A stretch of DNA of 64,000 nucleotides from JOPF136 sp035541255 (GTDB lineage Bacteria > Acidobacteriota > Terriglobia > Acidiferrales > UBA7541). Below, one piece after another: positions 52,914 to 62,072 of the stretch. The notes under the pieces were generated by a model. It did not search any database. It saw nothing but the letters and a program-made list of their open reading frames with translations, and was not told where the DNA came from. The position numbers were made by a program, and so were the translations under genes. The stretch spans positions 1-64,000 of the forward strand of contig DATKNR010000030.1 in the NCBI GenBank assembly GCA_035541255.1, written 5' to 3'. Position 1 is the first letter of the stretch. The number at the start of each line of letters is the position of its first letter.

Positions 52914-55265
52914 TCAATTCGATTCGCCGCCAACCTCTGCCAAGCCCATGCGCCGGACCAATGCCCGAAATCGCACATCCGTGCGTAAGGCGTCGAACCT
53001 CGAATCCACTTTCAGGAACATCAAGCGGGAACATCGCTCCTTGAAGGCCTGCTCCAGGCAGACGATTGCGCGATCCATTTCGCCCAGGCCCAGGTGAATT
53101 GCGGCGACCAGTGTTTGCGGGACGTAGCTTCGTGTGGCCGCTTCTGCCAATTCACCCAGTATCCTTCGCCCCTCCTCTTTCTTACCCCACGAAGCGAAGG
53201 CTGCGCCCAGAGTGGCGAGCGCCAGGGTGCTGGTGGGAGAAATACGTCTCGCTTCTTCAATCTCGGCGACGGCTTCTGCAAAGGCTCCTTTTTGCTGGTA
53301 GGCCATCCCCATATTGAGGTGCGCCGGGTAGAAGTTCGAATCCATCTGTAGGGCCTTGCGGCACTGCTCGATGGCTTCCTCGCTCTGGCGTGCGTAATGG
53401 AAGCTCATCCCCAGCATGACGGTAGCAGTCAGCGAAAGGGGGTCCAGTTCGAGCGCGTGCCGCGCCGCTGTGGCAGCCTCCGCAAATCGCTCGCACACGA
53501 TCAGTTGCTCGGCACGATTCTGCCAGGCTCTCGGGCTGTTCGGACTCATCTCGATCGCCGCCTGAATCTCCCTGCTGGCGCCCGGCGAGTCCCAGTCAAA
53601 TGTAAGCTTGACTCCCGCCATTACCGCCCGCGCTTCGGAAAGTGCGGGATCGATCGCCAGCGCCTTCCCTGCCGCTGCCTTCGCCTTCGGAAAGGCCTCG
53701 CGGGGAGCGAGATAACAATAATATCCGAGCGGCGTGTAGCAATCTCCGAGTGCCGCGTAGGCGAGGGCGTAACTAGGATCTTTTTCGATGGCTTGCCGGA
53801 TGTGGTTAAGGCCCATATTCAGGCCTTCCTCCGTCCGCTTATAGCTGTAGTACCGGCCCTTCAGGTAGAGCTGATAGGCTTCCACGTTTTGCGTGGGGCG
53901 CTTGGCCAGCAGGTTTTCGGTTTTCGGGCTCAGCTTCAATCGCAGGTTTTCGGAGATTTCCCTGGCGAGATCCTCCTCCATCGCTAGGATGTCGCTGAGC
54001 TTTTTCTTGTATTTGCCACCCCATATCTGCCAGCCTTTCTGCACATCCATCAGTTCTGCGCCGATCACCAGCGATTCGCCACGCTGCATTACCCTGCCGG
54101 TGAGCACGGCGCCCACGCCGAGCGCCCGGCCGATCTCCTGCGCCTCTTCGGCGCGGCCCTTGTAGCGGAATACCGTGCTCCGCGCCATCACCCGAAGCTC
54201 CGATACTTGCGAAAGACTGAGAATCAGGCTGTCCGTAAGCCCGTCGCTGAGGTATTCCAATTGTCCATCTGCGCTCGCATTTGCAAAAGGGAGTACCGCG
54301 AGCGAACCGATCGCTTCGCCCAGTTCCGAAGGCTGCACGCTTGTGCTGGCGGCTGCCGGTGTTCGTCCGGAATCTAGTTCGCGCCTCAGCCGCATCAAGT
54401 CCGCACGCATCTCCGCGGCAACTTGGTAGCGCATCGCGCGGTCCTTCTCCAGCGCCTTAGTGACAATCCGGTCCAATTCAGCCGAGAGCGCGGGATTCAC
54501 TCTGGCCGGGGGCGTGGGGACTCTATGCAGGATAGCCTCAAAGATTACCGCCGACGTCCTGCCCGAAAAGGCGCGTTGGCCGGTACACATCTCATAAAGG
54601 GTCGCACCAAACGAAAACAGGTCGGTGCGCGCATCGAGGTCTTCGCCCAGTGCCTGTTCGGGAGACATGTACACTAATGTTCCCACCGCCTCTCCCGGAC
54701 GCGTGAGGTCTGCCCCCACTTCGTGAGACGGTGGTAGCGCCAAGGCATCGAGCGTTTCCGAATTCAACCGGGGCTCGGCGACCAGTTTGGCCAGCCCGAA
54801 GTCCAGGACCTTGACCTGCTTTCGTGCCGTGACGAAAATATTTTGCGGCTTGATGTCCCGGTGCACGATCCCACTTGTATGGGCCACGTCGAGAGCATCC
54901 GCGATCTGGATGGCTAGGTCGAACAGCTCATCGGTTTTTAGAGGCTTGCCACCGATCAAGCTGTTCAGCGGGCTTCCATCCAGGAATTCCATGGCGATGA
55001 ACGGTTGACCCTTATATTCATCGATGTCATAGACTACGCAGATGTTCGGATGACTTAGGGCGGAAGCGGCTCGCGCCTCGCGCCGAAACCGCTCCAGCGC
55101 GCGGTGATCCTTGGCGCGTTCGGGCGCCAGAAACTTCAGTGCCACATTGCGCACAAGCCGGACGTCCTCCGCGCGATAAACCACACCCATGCCGCCGGCA
55201 CCCAGCTTTTCTACGATGCGGTAGTGCGATACCGTTTGGCCAGTCAGGGTAAGAGTTTCCGCCAC
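52914..55265 (-). CDS. Ser/Thr protein kinase with FlgO-like and TPR regions
   Basis: 783 aa. An N-terminal PknB-type kinase domain (about 12-280) has the P loop GAGGMGVVYRAEDV, Lys in VALKFLAP, HRDIKPQN and DFGLAKL. The middle (about 320-455) is a FlgO/TolB-N-like module (LAVLPFANASADGQ, GLTDSLILSLSQ, VGAVLTGRVMQ), followed by tetratricopeptide repeats to the end. No membrane span is evident, unlike most PknB kinases. The non-kinase half has the same domain order as the wHTH-TPR protein at 8495-10516. GTG at 55265. The 3' end is 55 bp from the MBL gene start, so the two may be co-transcribed. Confidence 0.88.
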   Translation of the reverse strand: MAETLTLTGQTVSHYRIVEKLGAGGMGVVYRAEDVRLVRNVALKFLAPERAKDHRALERFRREARAASALSHPNICVVYDIDEYKGQPFIAMEFLDGSPLNSLIGGKPLKTDELFDLAIQIADALDVAHTSGIVHRDIKPQNIFVTARKQVKVLDFGLAKLVAEPRLNSETLDALALPPSHEVGADLTRPGEAVGTLVYMSPEQALGEDLDARTDLFSFGATLYEMCTGQRAFSGRTSAVIFEAILHRVPTPPARVNPALSAELDRIVTKALEKDRAMRYQVAAEMRADLMRLRRELDSGRTPAAASTSVQPSELGEAIGSLAVLPFANASADGQLEYLSDGLTDSLILSLSQVSELRVMARSTVFRYKGRAEEAQEIGRALGVGAVLTGRVMQRGESLVIGAELMDVQKGWQIWGGKYKKKLSDILAMEEDLAREISENLRLKLSPKTENLLAKRPTQNVEAYQLYLKGRYYSYKRTEEGLNMGLNHIRQAIEKDPSYALAYAALGDCYTPLGYYCYLAPREAFPKAKAAAGKALAIDPALSEARAVMAGVKLTFDWDSPGASREIQAAIEMSPNSPRAWQNRAEQLIVCERFAEAATAARHALELDPLSLTATVMLGMSFHYARQSEEAIEQCRKALQMDSNFYPAHLNMGMAYQQKGAFAEAVAEIEEARRISPTSTLALATLGAAFASWGKKEEGRRILGELAEAATRSYVPQTLVAAIHLGLGEMDRAIVCLEQAFKERCSRLMFLKVDSRFDALRTDVRFRALVRRMGLAEVGGESN

Positions 55266-55864
55266 GTTCTCGTCATCTTAGGTAGCGGCCCGAATCAAGT
55301 CAATCAAGGAAGACCGCTCATCAGCATTCCGGGAGAGTCGAGTTTCCGGCGAGTGGTTGGCAACTCCGACGTAGTCGCTCTTCCGGAGTCAAATTTCGAA
55401 TCCAAGCCAACCCAATAATCGGGGAACAACTTGGGAACAAGCGGGCCCAAATCCGGGCCAATACCAGCGACCATGACGAAGGTAAAGACAAGACGAGCCA
55501 ACAGGATGACCAGATTTTGTCCGGACTTATAATCCGTTGGTCCTAGGTTCGAATCCTAGCGGGCCCACCAGGGATTTTTGCCCGAGGAGTTTACCGAGAG
55601 CTGTTGGCGCTAGTGTTGGAAGATGCCTCGGACTACTCTCTCGGGCGCGAGCCATCGGCAGAATCCAGTTTCTCCCAGCGACTCGCGACCGGCTTCCGTG
55701 GACGCTCACCGCACGGAAGGGAAATACTCACCCCCCCCCACATCTGCCCGATTTGGCTGCTCAACGCCTGCCCTATCGACCCATCGCCAACTGTCAACTG
55801 TGACAGTGGGAATCTCCGCCACGGCAGGCCAGGCTCTTGTCTGCGAATCTCGGAGGGAGAACGT
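55266..55864. other. 599 bp without a clear gene; right border of the tRNA-derived insert
   Basis: Besides the 49-bp tRNA repeat at 55522-55570, a plus-strand frame at about 55389-55530 encodes a short Gln/Asn/Lys-rich segment (IGEQLGNKRAQIRANTSDHD) ending at the repeat, which resembles the C-terminal tail of tyrosine recombinases that stop at a tRNA attachment site. No catalytic part of a recombinase is present. From 55571 to 55864 I see no gene; GGAGGGAGA near 55854 is the ribosome site of the next gene. Confidence 0.4.
55522..55570 (+). repeat. right copy of 49-bp direct repeat (attR-like tRNA fragment)
   Basis: Copy of the 3' half of tRNA-Ile2 including CCA, without the 5' half. It marks the far border of the insert at 51848-55570, about 3.7 kb. 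It is not a functional tRNA. Confidence 0.8.
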
Positions 55865-56446
55865 ATGGCGACTGCGAGCCCGGCTCATGGTTTGCAAGGG
55901 CCACTTCAGGTGGCGCAGAAGATCACCGGGTGGTTTATCGTCGTTTCCGTGCTGTTCATTGTTATCGGTGTCTTTGCCATTGTTGAGCCCGCTGTCGCCG
56001 GGCTCGGTGTCACGTTGCTGGTTGGATGGCTGCTCATTTTTGGCGCGGTGGGCCATTTTCTTGCAGCCTTCAAAGGCGGTGGAGCGCTCCAGGTCTCCTT
56101 CCAGATACTCATTGCTGTAGTCTACGTTTTCGGGGGCGTCTACTGCATCACTCACCCGCTCCTGGCCATTGGAACGCTCACCCTTTTGCTTGCGGCCGTG
56201 ATTTTGGCCGCAGGCGTGATCGAAATCATTTCCTATTTCCGGCTGAAGGGCCACGTCGCGTCTGGGTGGATGCTTCTGAATGGAATCGTCGCTCTCCTTC
56301 TGGGCGGGATGATATGGCTCCACTGGCCATCGAGCACTGTCTGGGCCATCGGCACACTCGTTGGTGTTCGGCTGCTCATGACCGGAATGACGCGGCTGAT
56401 GTTCGGTATTGCCGCGCGAAAGCTCTTAAGAAGGGCTGAGGGATAG
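55865..56446 (+). CDS. HdeD family membrane protein
   Basis: 193 aa. Six hydrophobic segments, with a tandem three-helix (DUF308) pattern: GWFIVVSVLFIVIGVFAI, VTLLVGWLLIFGAVGHFL, ILIAVVYVFGGVYCI, then LLAAVILAAGVIEII, GWMLLNGIVALLLGGMI and AIGTLVGVRLLMTG. Related to E. coli HdeD, an acid-resistance membrane protein of unknown mechanism. ATG at 55865 follows GGAGGGAG. First gene downstream of the tRNA-derived insert. Confidence 0.86.
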   Translation: MATASPAHGLQGPLQVAQKITGWFIVVSVLFIVIGVFAIVEPAVAGLGVTLLVGWLLIFGAVGHFLAAFKGGGALQVSFQILIAVVYVFGGVYCITHPLLAIGTLTLLLAAVILAAGVIEIISYFRLKGHVASGWMLLNGIVALLLGGMIWLHWPSSTVWAIGTLVGVRLLMTGMTRLMFGIAARKLLRRAEG

Positions 56447-56663
56447 AGAGTACGAACGAAAGGGATACGACACGATAAACCATTTCATGGACGCCGTCCC
56501 CATGGGCGCGCCCGAGCCGGTTGAGCCGCGCAGTTCCTGGAAACAAACCGGTGGGTGTACCATAGCTTTGCCCATGCCCGGCAAGTCGGACTGGAGGTTT
56601 TGATTCTTCATCTCATGGCCTTAGTGGGGGCCTGGTGGCCCTCGAAATTCCAAGGAGGAAGCA

Positions 56664-57347
56664 ATGAACAGGAAATTGTTGGTGATCGCGGCATGCCTGG
56701 CGATGGCCTCGCCCATGTTTGCCCAGAACAAGGAAGACGAGCGTCTGGAGAAATCGGCCACGGTTCTTCAGGAGATTCTCAGCTCGGACAAGGGGCTTTC
56801 CAAGCACATCCTGGATGAGTCCAGGTGCGTGCTGATTTTCCCGAGCGTCAAGAAAGTAGCCGTTGGCTTCGGCCAGAGCTACGGGCGCGGTGCGCTCATC
56901 TGCCGCAAGGGCGAAAAGATGGATGGGGCGTGGGGCTCTCCCGCCATGTACGCACTGGATCAAAGCGGCCTCGGCATTCAGCTCGGCTCCACGGCGACGG
57001 ACTTCGTTCTCGTGGTGATGAGAGAGAACGGCGTGGAACAGATCCTGAATGGTAAGACAAAGCTCGGTGGAAACGCTGCCGCCGCAGCGGGCCCCAGCGG
57101 CGCCCAGGCGGAAGGTTATAACGCCGCGGAAATGACCGCGGACGTGCTGACCTACTCTCGCACCAAGGGAGCGTTTGCCGGTGTGTCCTTGAATGGCGCG
57201 TCCATGGACTCGGACAACGACGCCAACAAGCGCGTGTACGGCAAGACCATCGACGCCAAGACGATCATCTCCAGCAACCCGACCCCTCCGGCCGCCGCCA
57301 AGTCGCTGCAGGGTTTGCTCGACAAGACCTCGCCGCATCGGAAGTAG
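56664..57347 (+). CDS. SYLF/YSC84 lipid-binding domain protein, exported
   Basis: 227 aa. A signal peptide (KLLVIAACLAMASPMFAQ) precedes a SYLF domain: RCVLIFPSVKKVAVGFGQSY and, further on, YNAAEMTADVLTYSRTKGAFAGVSLNG. Such domains bind phospholipids in eukaryotes; bacterial members are periplasmic and of unknown role. ATG follows AAGGAGGAAG. Its terminator candidate is at 57373-57410. Confidence 0.9.
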   Translation: MNRKLLVIAACLAMASPMFAQNKEDERLEKSATVLQEILSSDKGLSKHILDESRCVLIFPSVKKVAVGFGQSYGRGALICRKGEKMDGAWGSPAMYALDQSGLGIQLGSTATDFVLVVMRENGVEQILNGKTKLGGNAAAAAGPSGAQAEGYNAAEMTADVLTYSRTKGAFAGVSLNGASMDSDNDANKRVYGKTIDAKTIISSNPTPPAAAKSLQGLLDKTSPHRK

Positions 57348-57372
57348 CAGCAGGAAACGCGGGGCATCCACC

Positions 57373-57410
57373 GGTCCGGGTCCCGAATTTGGATAGTTCG
57401 GGCCCGGACC
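57373..57410 (+). terminator. hairpin between the SYLF gene and pntB
   Basis: Long inverted repeat GGTCCGGG...CCCGGACC with inner CCCGAA/TTCGGG, followed by AATTCTT. It lies between convergent genes (SYLF on plus, pntB on minus). T run is weak, so the function as terminator is likely but not certain. Confidence 0.55.
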
Positions 57411-57450
57411 AATTCTTGCGGGTTAGCTGCGATGCGGGTGAGACTCTAGT

Positions 57451-58842
57451 TTAGCTGTGCCCGCCCACGAGTTCGCGGACGATTGACCCTACAAAATTCT
57501 TCGCATCGCCGAACAGCATCAGCGTCTTGTCCATGTAATAGAGCGGATTGTCGATTCCTGCGAATCCCGGACTCATGCTCCGCTTGATCACCATCACCGT
57601 GTGCGCCTTGTCCACGTTCAGGATGGGCATGCCGTAAATGGGGCTCGACGCGTCCGTGCGCGCCGCCGGATTGGTCACGTCGTTGGCACCGATGATCAGA
57701 GCCACGTCCGTCTGCGGCATGTCCGAATTGATTTCGTCCATCTCCACCAGTCGCTCGTAGGGGATGTCCGCTTCCGCCAGCAGCACGTTCATGTGGCCCG
57801 GCATTCGCCCCGCCACGGGGTGGATTCCGAATTTCACGTCGATACCTTTTTTCGTCAGCACGTCGAAGAGTTCGCGCACTTTGTGCTGCGCCTGCGCCAC
57901 CGCCATCCCGTATCCCGGCACGATCACCACCGTGCTCGCCGCCGCCAGAATGTCCGCCGCTTCCTCCGGCGACGCGCTCCGCACCGTCCGCTCTTCCGTC
58001 ACGGCCGCCGCGCCCGCCTGCACCTGACCGAACGCGCCGAACATCACATTCGTGAACGACCGGTTCATCGCCTTGCACATGATGACGGAGAGGATGAAGC
58101 CCGACGATCCGTCCAGGGCGCCCGCTACCACCAGCACTTTGCTGTTCAGCACAAAGCCCAGCAGTGCTGCGGAGAATCCGGCGTAGGAGTTCAGCAGCGA
58201 AATCACGGTGGGCATGTCTGCCCCGCCGATCGGCGTCACCAGCAGCACGCCGAACACCAGCGCCACCACGACCATGATTGGAAACAGCGCCGTATTTGCC
58301 GGGTTCACCACCAGCGCGATCGCCAGCAGCAGCGCTGCGCTCAGCACCGAAAGGCTCACGAAGTTCTGCCCGCGGTACACAATCGGCCGCTGTGGCAGGA
58401 TCTCCTGCAATTTCCCGGCGGCGATCAGGCTGCCCGTAAACGTCAGCGAGCCGATGATTACTTCCAATCCGATTTCGCCCATCCCGAACCGCGTCACGTG
58501 CGGAACGCCCACGTAGTATTCCGCGATTCCGATCATCGCCGCGGAAAGCGCGCCGAACGCGTGGCTGAGCGCCGTTCGCTGCGGCACGGCCGTCATGTGC
58601 ACCATGCCGAGCGGCACGCCCACCGCCGCCCCGATAATCAGCGTGATGATCACCCACTTGTAGGACACCAGCTCGGGATTGCACAGCGTGGCGCCCACTG
58701 CCAGCGCCGCCGCGATCTCTCCGGCCAGTACGCCGCGGCGCGCCGAGGCGGGCGAGCTGAGCCACTTGATCGCGAGGATGAAAAGGACTGTGGCAGCGAT
58801 GTAGGCGAAATCGAGATACTGTTGTATGGCTTCCGGAGTCAT
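57451..58842 (-). CDS. pntB: NAD(P) transhydrogenase subunit beta
   Basis: 463 aa. Membrane part (about nine spans in residues 1-280) plus the cytoplasmic NADP-binding domain III with IVPGYGMAVAQAQ, the GANDVTNPAARTD motif and the C-terminal KRSMSPGFAGI. Couples hydride transfer between NADH and NADP to proton movement. The start ATG overlaps the stop codon of pntA2 by 4 bp; it is the last gene of the operon pntA1-pntA2-pntB. Confidence 0.95.
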   Translation of the reverse strand: MTPEAIQQYLDFAYIAATVLFILAIKWLSSPASARRGVLAGEIAAALAVGATLCNPELVSYKWVIITLIIGAAVGVPLGMVHMTAVPQRTALSHAFGALSAAMIGIAEYYVGVPHVTRFGMGEIGLEVIIGSLTFTGSLIAAGKLQEILPQRPIVYRGQNFVSLSVLSAALLLAIALVVNPANTALFPIMVVVALVFGVLLVTPIGGADMPTVISLLNSYAGFSAALLGFVLNSKVLVVAGALDGSSGFILSVIMCKAMNRSFTNVMFGAFGQVQAGAAAVTEERTVRSASPEEAADILAAASTVVIVPGYGMAVAQAQHKVRELFDVLTKKGIDVKFGIHPVAGRMPGHMNVLLAEADIPYERLVEMDEINSDMPQTDVALIIGANDVTNPAARTDASSPIYGMPILNVDKAHTVMVIKRSMSPGFAGIDNPLYYMDKTLMLFGDAKNFVGSIVRELVGGHS

Positions 58843-59135
58843 GGCTTCTGCTGCTTCCCCGTCTTGAACATACGCAGCATGCGGTCCGTGATCACGAATC
58901 CGCCCACCATGTTGCTGAACGATGCCGCCACGGCGATCGCGCCGAGTACGGTGGCCAGGGGCGTTTCCTGCCGGCCGGCGATGATGATCGCCGCCACCAC
59001 CACAATCGCGTCCAGCGCGTTCGTCAACGACATCAGCGGGGTGTGCAGCAGCGGAGACACGCGCTTAATCAGCTCGAAGCCCACAAATCCCGCGAGGATG
59101 AACACGTACAAGTTCGACAGAAAATCGGCAGGCAC
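58839..59135 (-). CDS. pntA2: NAD(P) transhydrogenase subunit alpha part 2
   Basis: 98 aa membrane part of the alpha subunit with three spans (FILAGFVGFELI, DAIVVVAAIIIAG, VAASFSNMVGGFVI). In E. coli this is fused to the NAD domain; here it is a separate polypeptide, as in Rhodospirillum rubrum and many other bacteria. It lies 12 bp after pntA1 and overlaps pntB by 4 bp. Confidence 0.93.
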   Translation of the reverse strand: MPADFLSNLYVFILAGFVGFELIKRVSPLLHTPLMSLTNALDAIVVVAAIIIAGRQETPLATVLGAIAVAASFSNMVGGFVITDRMLRMFKTGKQQKP

Positions 59136-59147
59136 TTGCTCCCCCCT

Positions 59148-60320
59148 TTATTTCGCCGGCGACAATGCCGGCAATTTGAAAAATTCCCGCACCCTGTTGT
59201 GCACGATCTCGCCGTCGCGTGTCACCATCGTTTCCCGGGTGATTTCGTCTTCGAGATTCAGCTGCACTTTGCCTTCTTTCACCAGGTGAGTGAGGAACGC
59301 GCCGATGTTGCGCGCGTAGAGCTGGCTGGCGTGATACGGCACCGTGCTCGCCAGGTTGAACCACCCCACGATGGTCACTCCGTTCACCACAATCTTCTCG
59401 CCCGGCTGCGTCAGCTCGCAGTTCCCCCCGCGTTCCGCCGCCAGGTCCACGATCACCGAACCCGGTGCCATTTTCTCCACCATTTCCTTGGTCACCAGCA
59501 CCGGAGACTTTCTTCCCGGAACCACTGCGGCCGTGATCACCACTTCGCTATCCGCCACCGCGCGTCCCAGCAGTTCGCGCTGCTTCTGGTAGAAGGTTTC
59601 GTCCTGCGCTCGCGCGTACCCCCGGGCGTCTTCCGCGTCCTTAGCCTCGATGGGCAGTTCCACAAATCGTCCGCCGAGGCTTTCCACCTGTTCCTTCGCG
59701 GCCGGCCGAACGTCGTAGGCGGAGGTCACTGCGCCCAGCCGTCGTGCCGTAGCGATGGCTTGCAGTCCCGCCACGCCGGCTCCGATCACCAGCACCCGCG
59801 CCGGCGTTATCGTCCCCGCCGCGGTCGTCAACATCGGCAGCATCCTCGGCAGCAGATCCGCCGAGATCAGCACCGCCTTGTACCCGCACAACGTGGCCAT
59901 GGACGAAAGCGCATCCATGCTCTGCGCCCGCGTTGTCCGCGGCATCAGCTCAATCGAAAACGAGGTGACTCCCGCCCGCGCGATGTCCTGGACCGTGGTC
60001 ACGTCCCCCAGCGGCCGCAAAAAGCCGATGAGCACCTGCCCCTTGCGATATAGCGGCACGTCCGCTTTTCCCGTGCGGTCATTTGAGCCGTAGCAGAGCA
60101 CCTGCGCGATTATGTCCGCGCTCCCGAACACGGCGGCCCGGTTCGGCACCAGTTTGGCGCCCTTGGCCGCATAATCCGCGTCAGGGAATCCCGATTCTGC
60201 GCCTGCTCCCGCTTCGATCACCAGCTCCAGTCCGGCCTTTGTCAAAGTCGGAATCACTGCCGGGACCATGGCTACCCGGCGTTCTCCTGGAAAACTTTCC
60301 TTCGGCACTCCGACGATCAT
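59148..60320 (-). CDS. pntA1: NAD(P) transhydrogenase subunit alpha part 1
   Basis: 390 aa soluble NAD(H)-binding domain I. MIVGVPKESFPGERRVAMVP starts the fold shared with alanine dehydrogenase; the Rossmann motif is VLVIGAGVAGLQAIATARRLGA near residue 170, and the mobile loop near 220-240 precedes LGRAVADSEVVITAAVVPGRKSP. ATG at 60320 is chosen since AGGAAG precedes it and the family begins here; an in-frame start at 60365 adds 15 residues. First gene of the pnt operon. Confidence 0.94.
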   Translation of the reverse strand: MIVGVPKESFPGERRVAMVPAVIPTLTKAGLELVIEAGAGAESGFPDADYAAKGAKLVPNRAAVFGSADIIAQVLCYGSNDRTGKADVPLYRKGQVLIGFLRPLGDVTTVQDIARAGVTSFSIELMPRTTRAQSMDALSSMATLCGYKAVLISADLLPRMLPMLTTAAGTITPARVLVIGAGVAGLQAIATARRLGAVTSAYDVRPAAKEQVESLGGRFVELPIEAKDAEDARGYARAQDETFYQKQRELLGRAVADSEVVITAAVVPGRKSPVLVTKEMVEKMAPGSVIVDLAAERGGNCELTQPGEKIVVNGVTIVGWFNLASTVPYHASQLYARNIGAFLTHLVKEGKVQLNLEDEITRETMVTRDGEIVHNRVREFFKLPALSPAK

Positions 60321-60685
60321 GGATCCCGCTTCCTGTTCCCTCCGGCTCACCGCAAGCCTTCGCACCGGCCTGCGCCGTCGTGGGAAGAAAACACCTCATT
60401 GCAAATCACTCAAAAAAGCGGGCACATTCTACCCTCAACCTTCGATTTTTTCAGCGTCAAAGCTCACACACTATAGTGGCGGTGCGCACGGATTCTGGTT
60501 CGCGGAACTTGATGGAGGTGCCGCGACGAGTGATTTCAGGAAGGACGGCCCGGTGGACCGCACCAGCTCCGCCAGTCTTGTTTGACTTGCATGTCCTTGC
60601 GGCCTAACATGGCCGCCGCCGCTGAAGCGGCGGTTGTGCGCGTTGCTCCGCGAACGCGGGAATCCGTTTTGGCCTGCAGGGTGGG
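60321..60685. other. 365 bp intergenic region between pntA1 and the STAS gene
   Basis: Divergent promoter region for pntA1 (minus) and the STAS gene (plus). It contains a 7-bp GC-rich hairpin, CCGCCGC/GCGGCGG with a TGAA loop, at 60616-60633, with no T run. No convincing gene or clear promoter elements are seen. Confidence 0.35.
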
Positions 60686-60697
60686 ATGGTTTCCGGA

Positions 60698-61045
60698 ATG
60701 ACGACGATTCGAATCGCAACGCGGAAGATTGACTCCGTAACCATCCTCGATTTGGAAGGCCGCCTCATCCTTGGATCTGCCACTGATTCGCTCGGCAGCG
60801 CCATTCAGGACGCGATTGCGAAGGGCGCCCGCAAAATTCTGCTGAATTTGAAGAACGTGACCCAGGTGGATACTACAGGCATCAGCACGATCGTGCGCGG
60901 TTTCGTCAGTCTGGAGCGTTCCGGCGGGAAACTGGCGGTTTGCAATCTTGCCGAGCGTGTCCGCATGGTGCTCGACCTCACCCGCCTGCTCAACGTAATT
61001 CCCAACTTTCCCGACGAAGCCGCGGGCCTCGACCGCCTGCGCTAA
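60698..61045 (+). CDS. STAS-domain anti-sigma-factor antagonist
   Basis: 115 aa single STAS domain, SpoIIAA/RsbV-like. Where SpoIIAA-type proteins have Asp-Ser-Ser-Gly, this one has VDTTGIST, so the phosphorylated residue would be Thr. Such proteins free a sigma factor by binding its anti-sigma kinase, but neither a kinase nor a sigma factor is adjacent. ATG at 60698 begins the domain strand; ATG at 60686 is possible. Confidence 0.85.
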   Translation: MTTIRIATRKIDSVTILDLEGRLILGSATDSLGSAIQDAIAKGARKILLNLKNVTQVDTTGISTIVRGFVSLERSGGKLAVCNLAERVRMVLDLTRLLNVIPNFPDEAAGLDRLR

Positions 61046-61057
61046 CCTCCGCCCGCT

Positions 61058-62050
61058 CTAACCTGCGGTCAGTTCCGAGAATTTGTTCAGGTCTATATTT
61101 CCGCCGCTCACCACCGCCACTACTTTTCCGCTTCCGCATTTCCCGCTGAGCGCCGCGGCCACCGCGCATGCTCCCGCGCCTTCCGCGATCACGTGGGTGC
61201 GTTCCGCCACAATCCGCATCGCCCCGCGAATTTCGTCCAGAGTCGTCACTACTGATCCCGCCAGCAGGTGATGCGCCAGGGCCCACATCCGCGGGAACAC
61301 ACTTTTCCCTCCGCTGCCGTCCACGAAGCTCGGCTTCCAGTTCGGGAACGTCTCCGCCGATCCTTTGGAGAATGAATAAGCCAGCGGCCACGCAGTTTCA
61401 GGCTCCGCTCCGTACACTTTCACTCCCGGCTTTCGCGTCTCCATTGCCGCCGCGATTCCGCAGGTCAGCCCGCCTCCCCCGAACGCCGCAACAACCGCAT
61501 CCACATCAGGCAGGTCTTCCAGGATCTCCAGCCCGCACGAGGCATTGCCGGCGATGAACTCATCGTCCTCGAACGGATGCACCATCGTTCCCGTCATCGC
61601 CGGATGGCGCCTCTCGCCCAGTGCCTTCCAGCATTCGTCGAATGGCGCCTTCACGATTTCCGCCCCCAGCCGCCGGATGGCGTCCAATTTGGTAGCTGGA
61701 GCCGTGTCCATCACCAGCACGCTCGCCCGCACTCCCGCCTTCTTCGCCGCCAATGCAACTCCCTGCGCCGCATTTCCCGCACTCACTGTCCACACGCCCA
61801 GCGCACGCTGCTCCGGCGGCAGCAGCCGCACCTGGTTGTACGCCCCGCGAATTTTGAACGAGCCGATCGGCTGCAGGCTTTCCAGCTTCAAGTAAATCTC
61901 CGCAGGTGCGTCCGCGTAATTCAGCCGCACCAGCGGCGTCCGCACCGCCGCCTCGTACACATGCAGCCGGGCGTCCTCGATCATCTCCTGCGGAATCGTT
62001 CGCCGCTCGGACCTCTCCAGGCTTGATGCCATTGTTATGGTGCTCATCAA
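61058..62050 (-). CDS. threonine/serine dehydratase-like PLP enzyme
   Basis: 330 aa fold type II PLP enzyme. The PLP Lys is in IGSFKIRGAYNQ near residue 65; the phosphate-binding loop is AFGGGGLTCGIA near residue 190; Ser/Cys region VSGGN near the end. It lacks the C-terminal ACT-like regulatory domain of biosynthetic IlvA, so it fits the short catabolic TdcB or serine racemase type. Deaminates threonine or serine to the 2-oxoacid; the exact substrate is open. Convergent with the STAS gene. Confidence 0.87.
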   Translation of the reverse strand: MMSTITMASSLERSERRTIPQEMIEDARLHVYEAAVRTPLVRLNYADAPAEIYLKLESLQPIGSFKIRGAYNQVRLLPPEQRALGVWTVSAGNAAQGVALAAKKAGVRASVLVMDTAPATKLDAIRRLGAEIVKAPFDECWKALGERRHPAMTGTMVHPFEDDEFIAGNASCGLEILEDLPDVDAVVAAFGGGGLTCGIAAAMETRKPGVKVYGAEPETAWPLAYSFSKGSAETFPNWKPSFVDGSGGKSVFPRMWALAHHLLAGSVVTTLDEIRGAMRIVAERTHVIAEGAGACAVAAALSGKCGSGKVVAVVSGGNIDLNKFSELTAG

Positions 62051-62072
62051 AATCCGTGTGAACTCGGCGGTG

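Noticed and set aside
55522..55570. second tRNA-Ile gene
   Set aside because: Only the 3' half is present; there is no acceptor 5' strand or D arm, so it is a repeat from integration.
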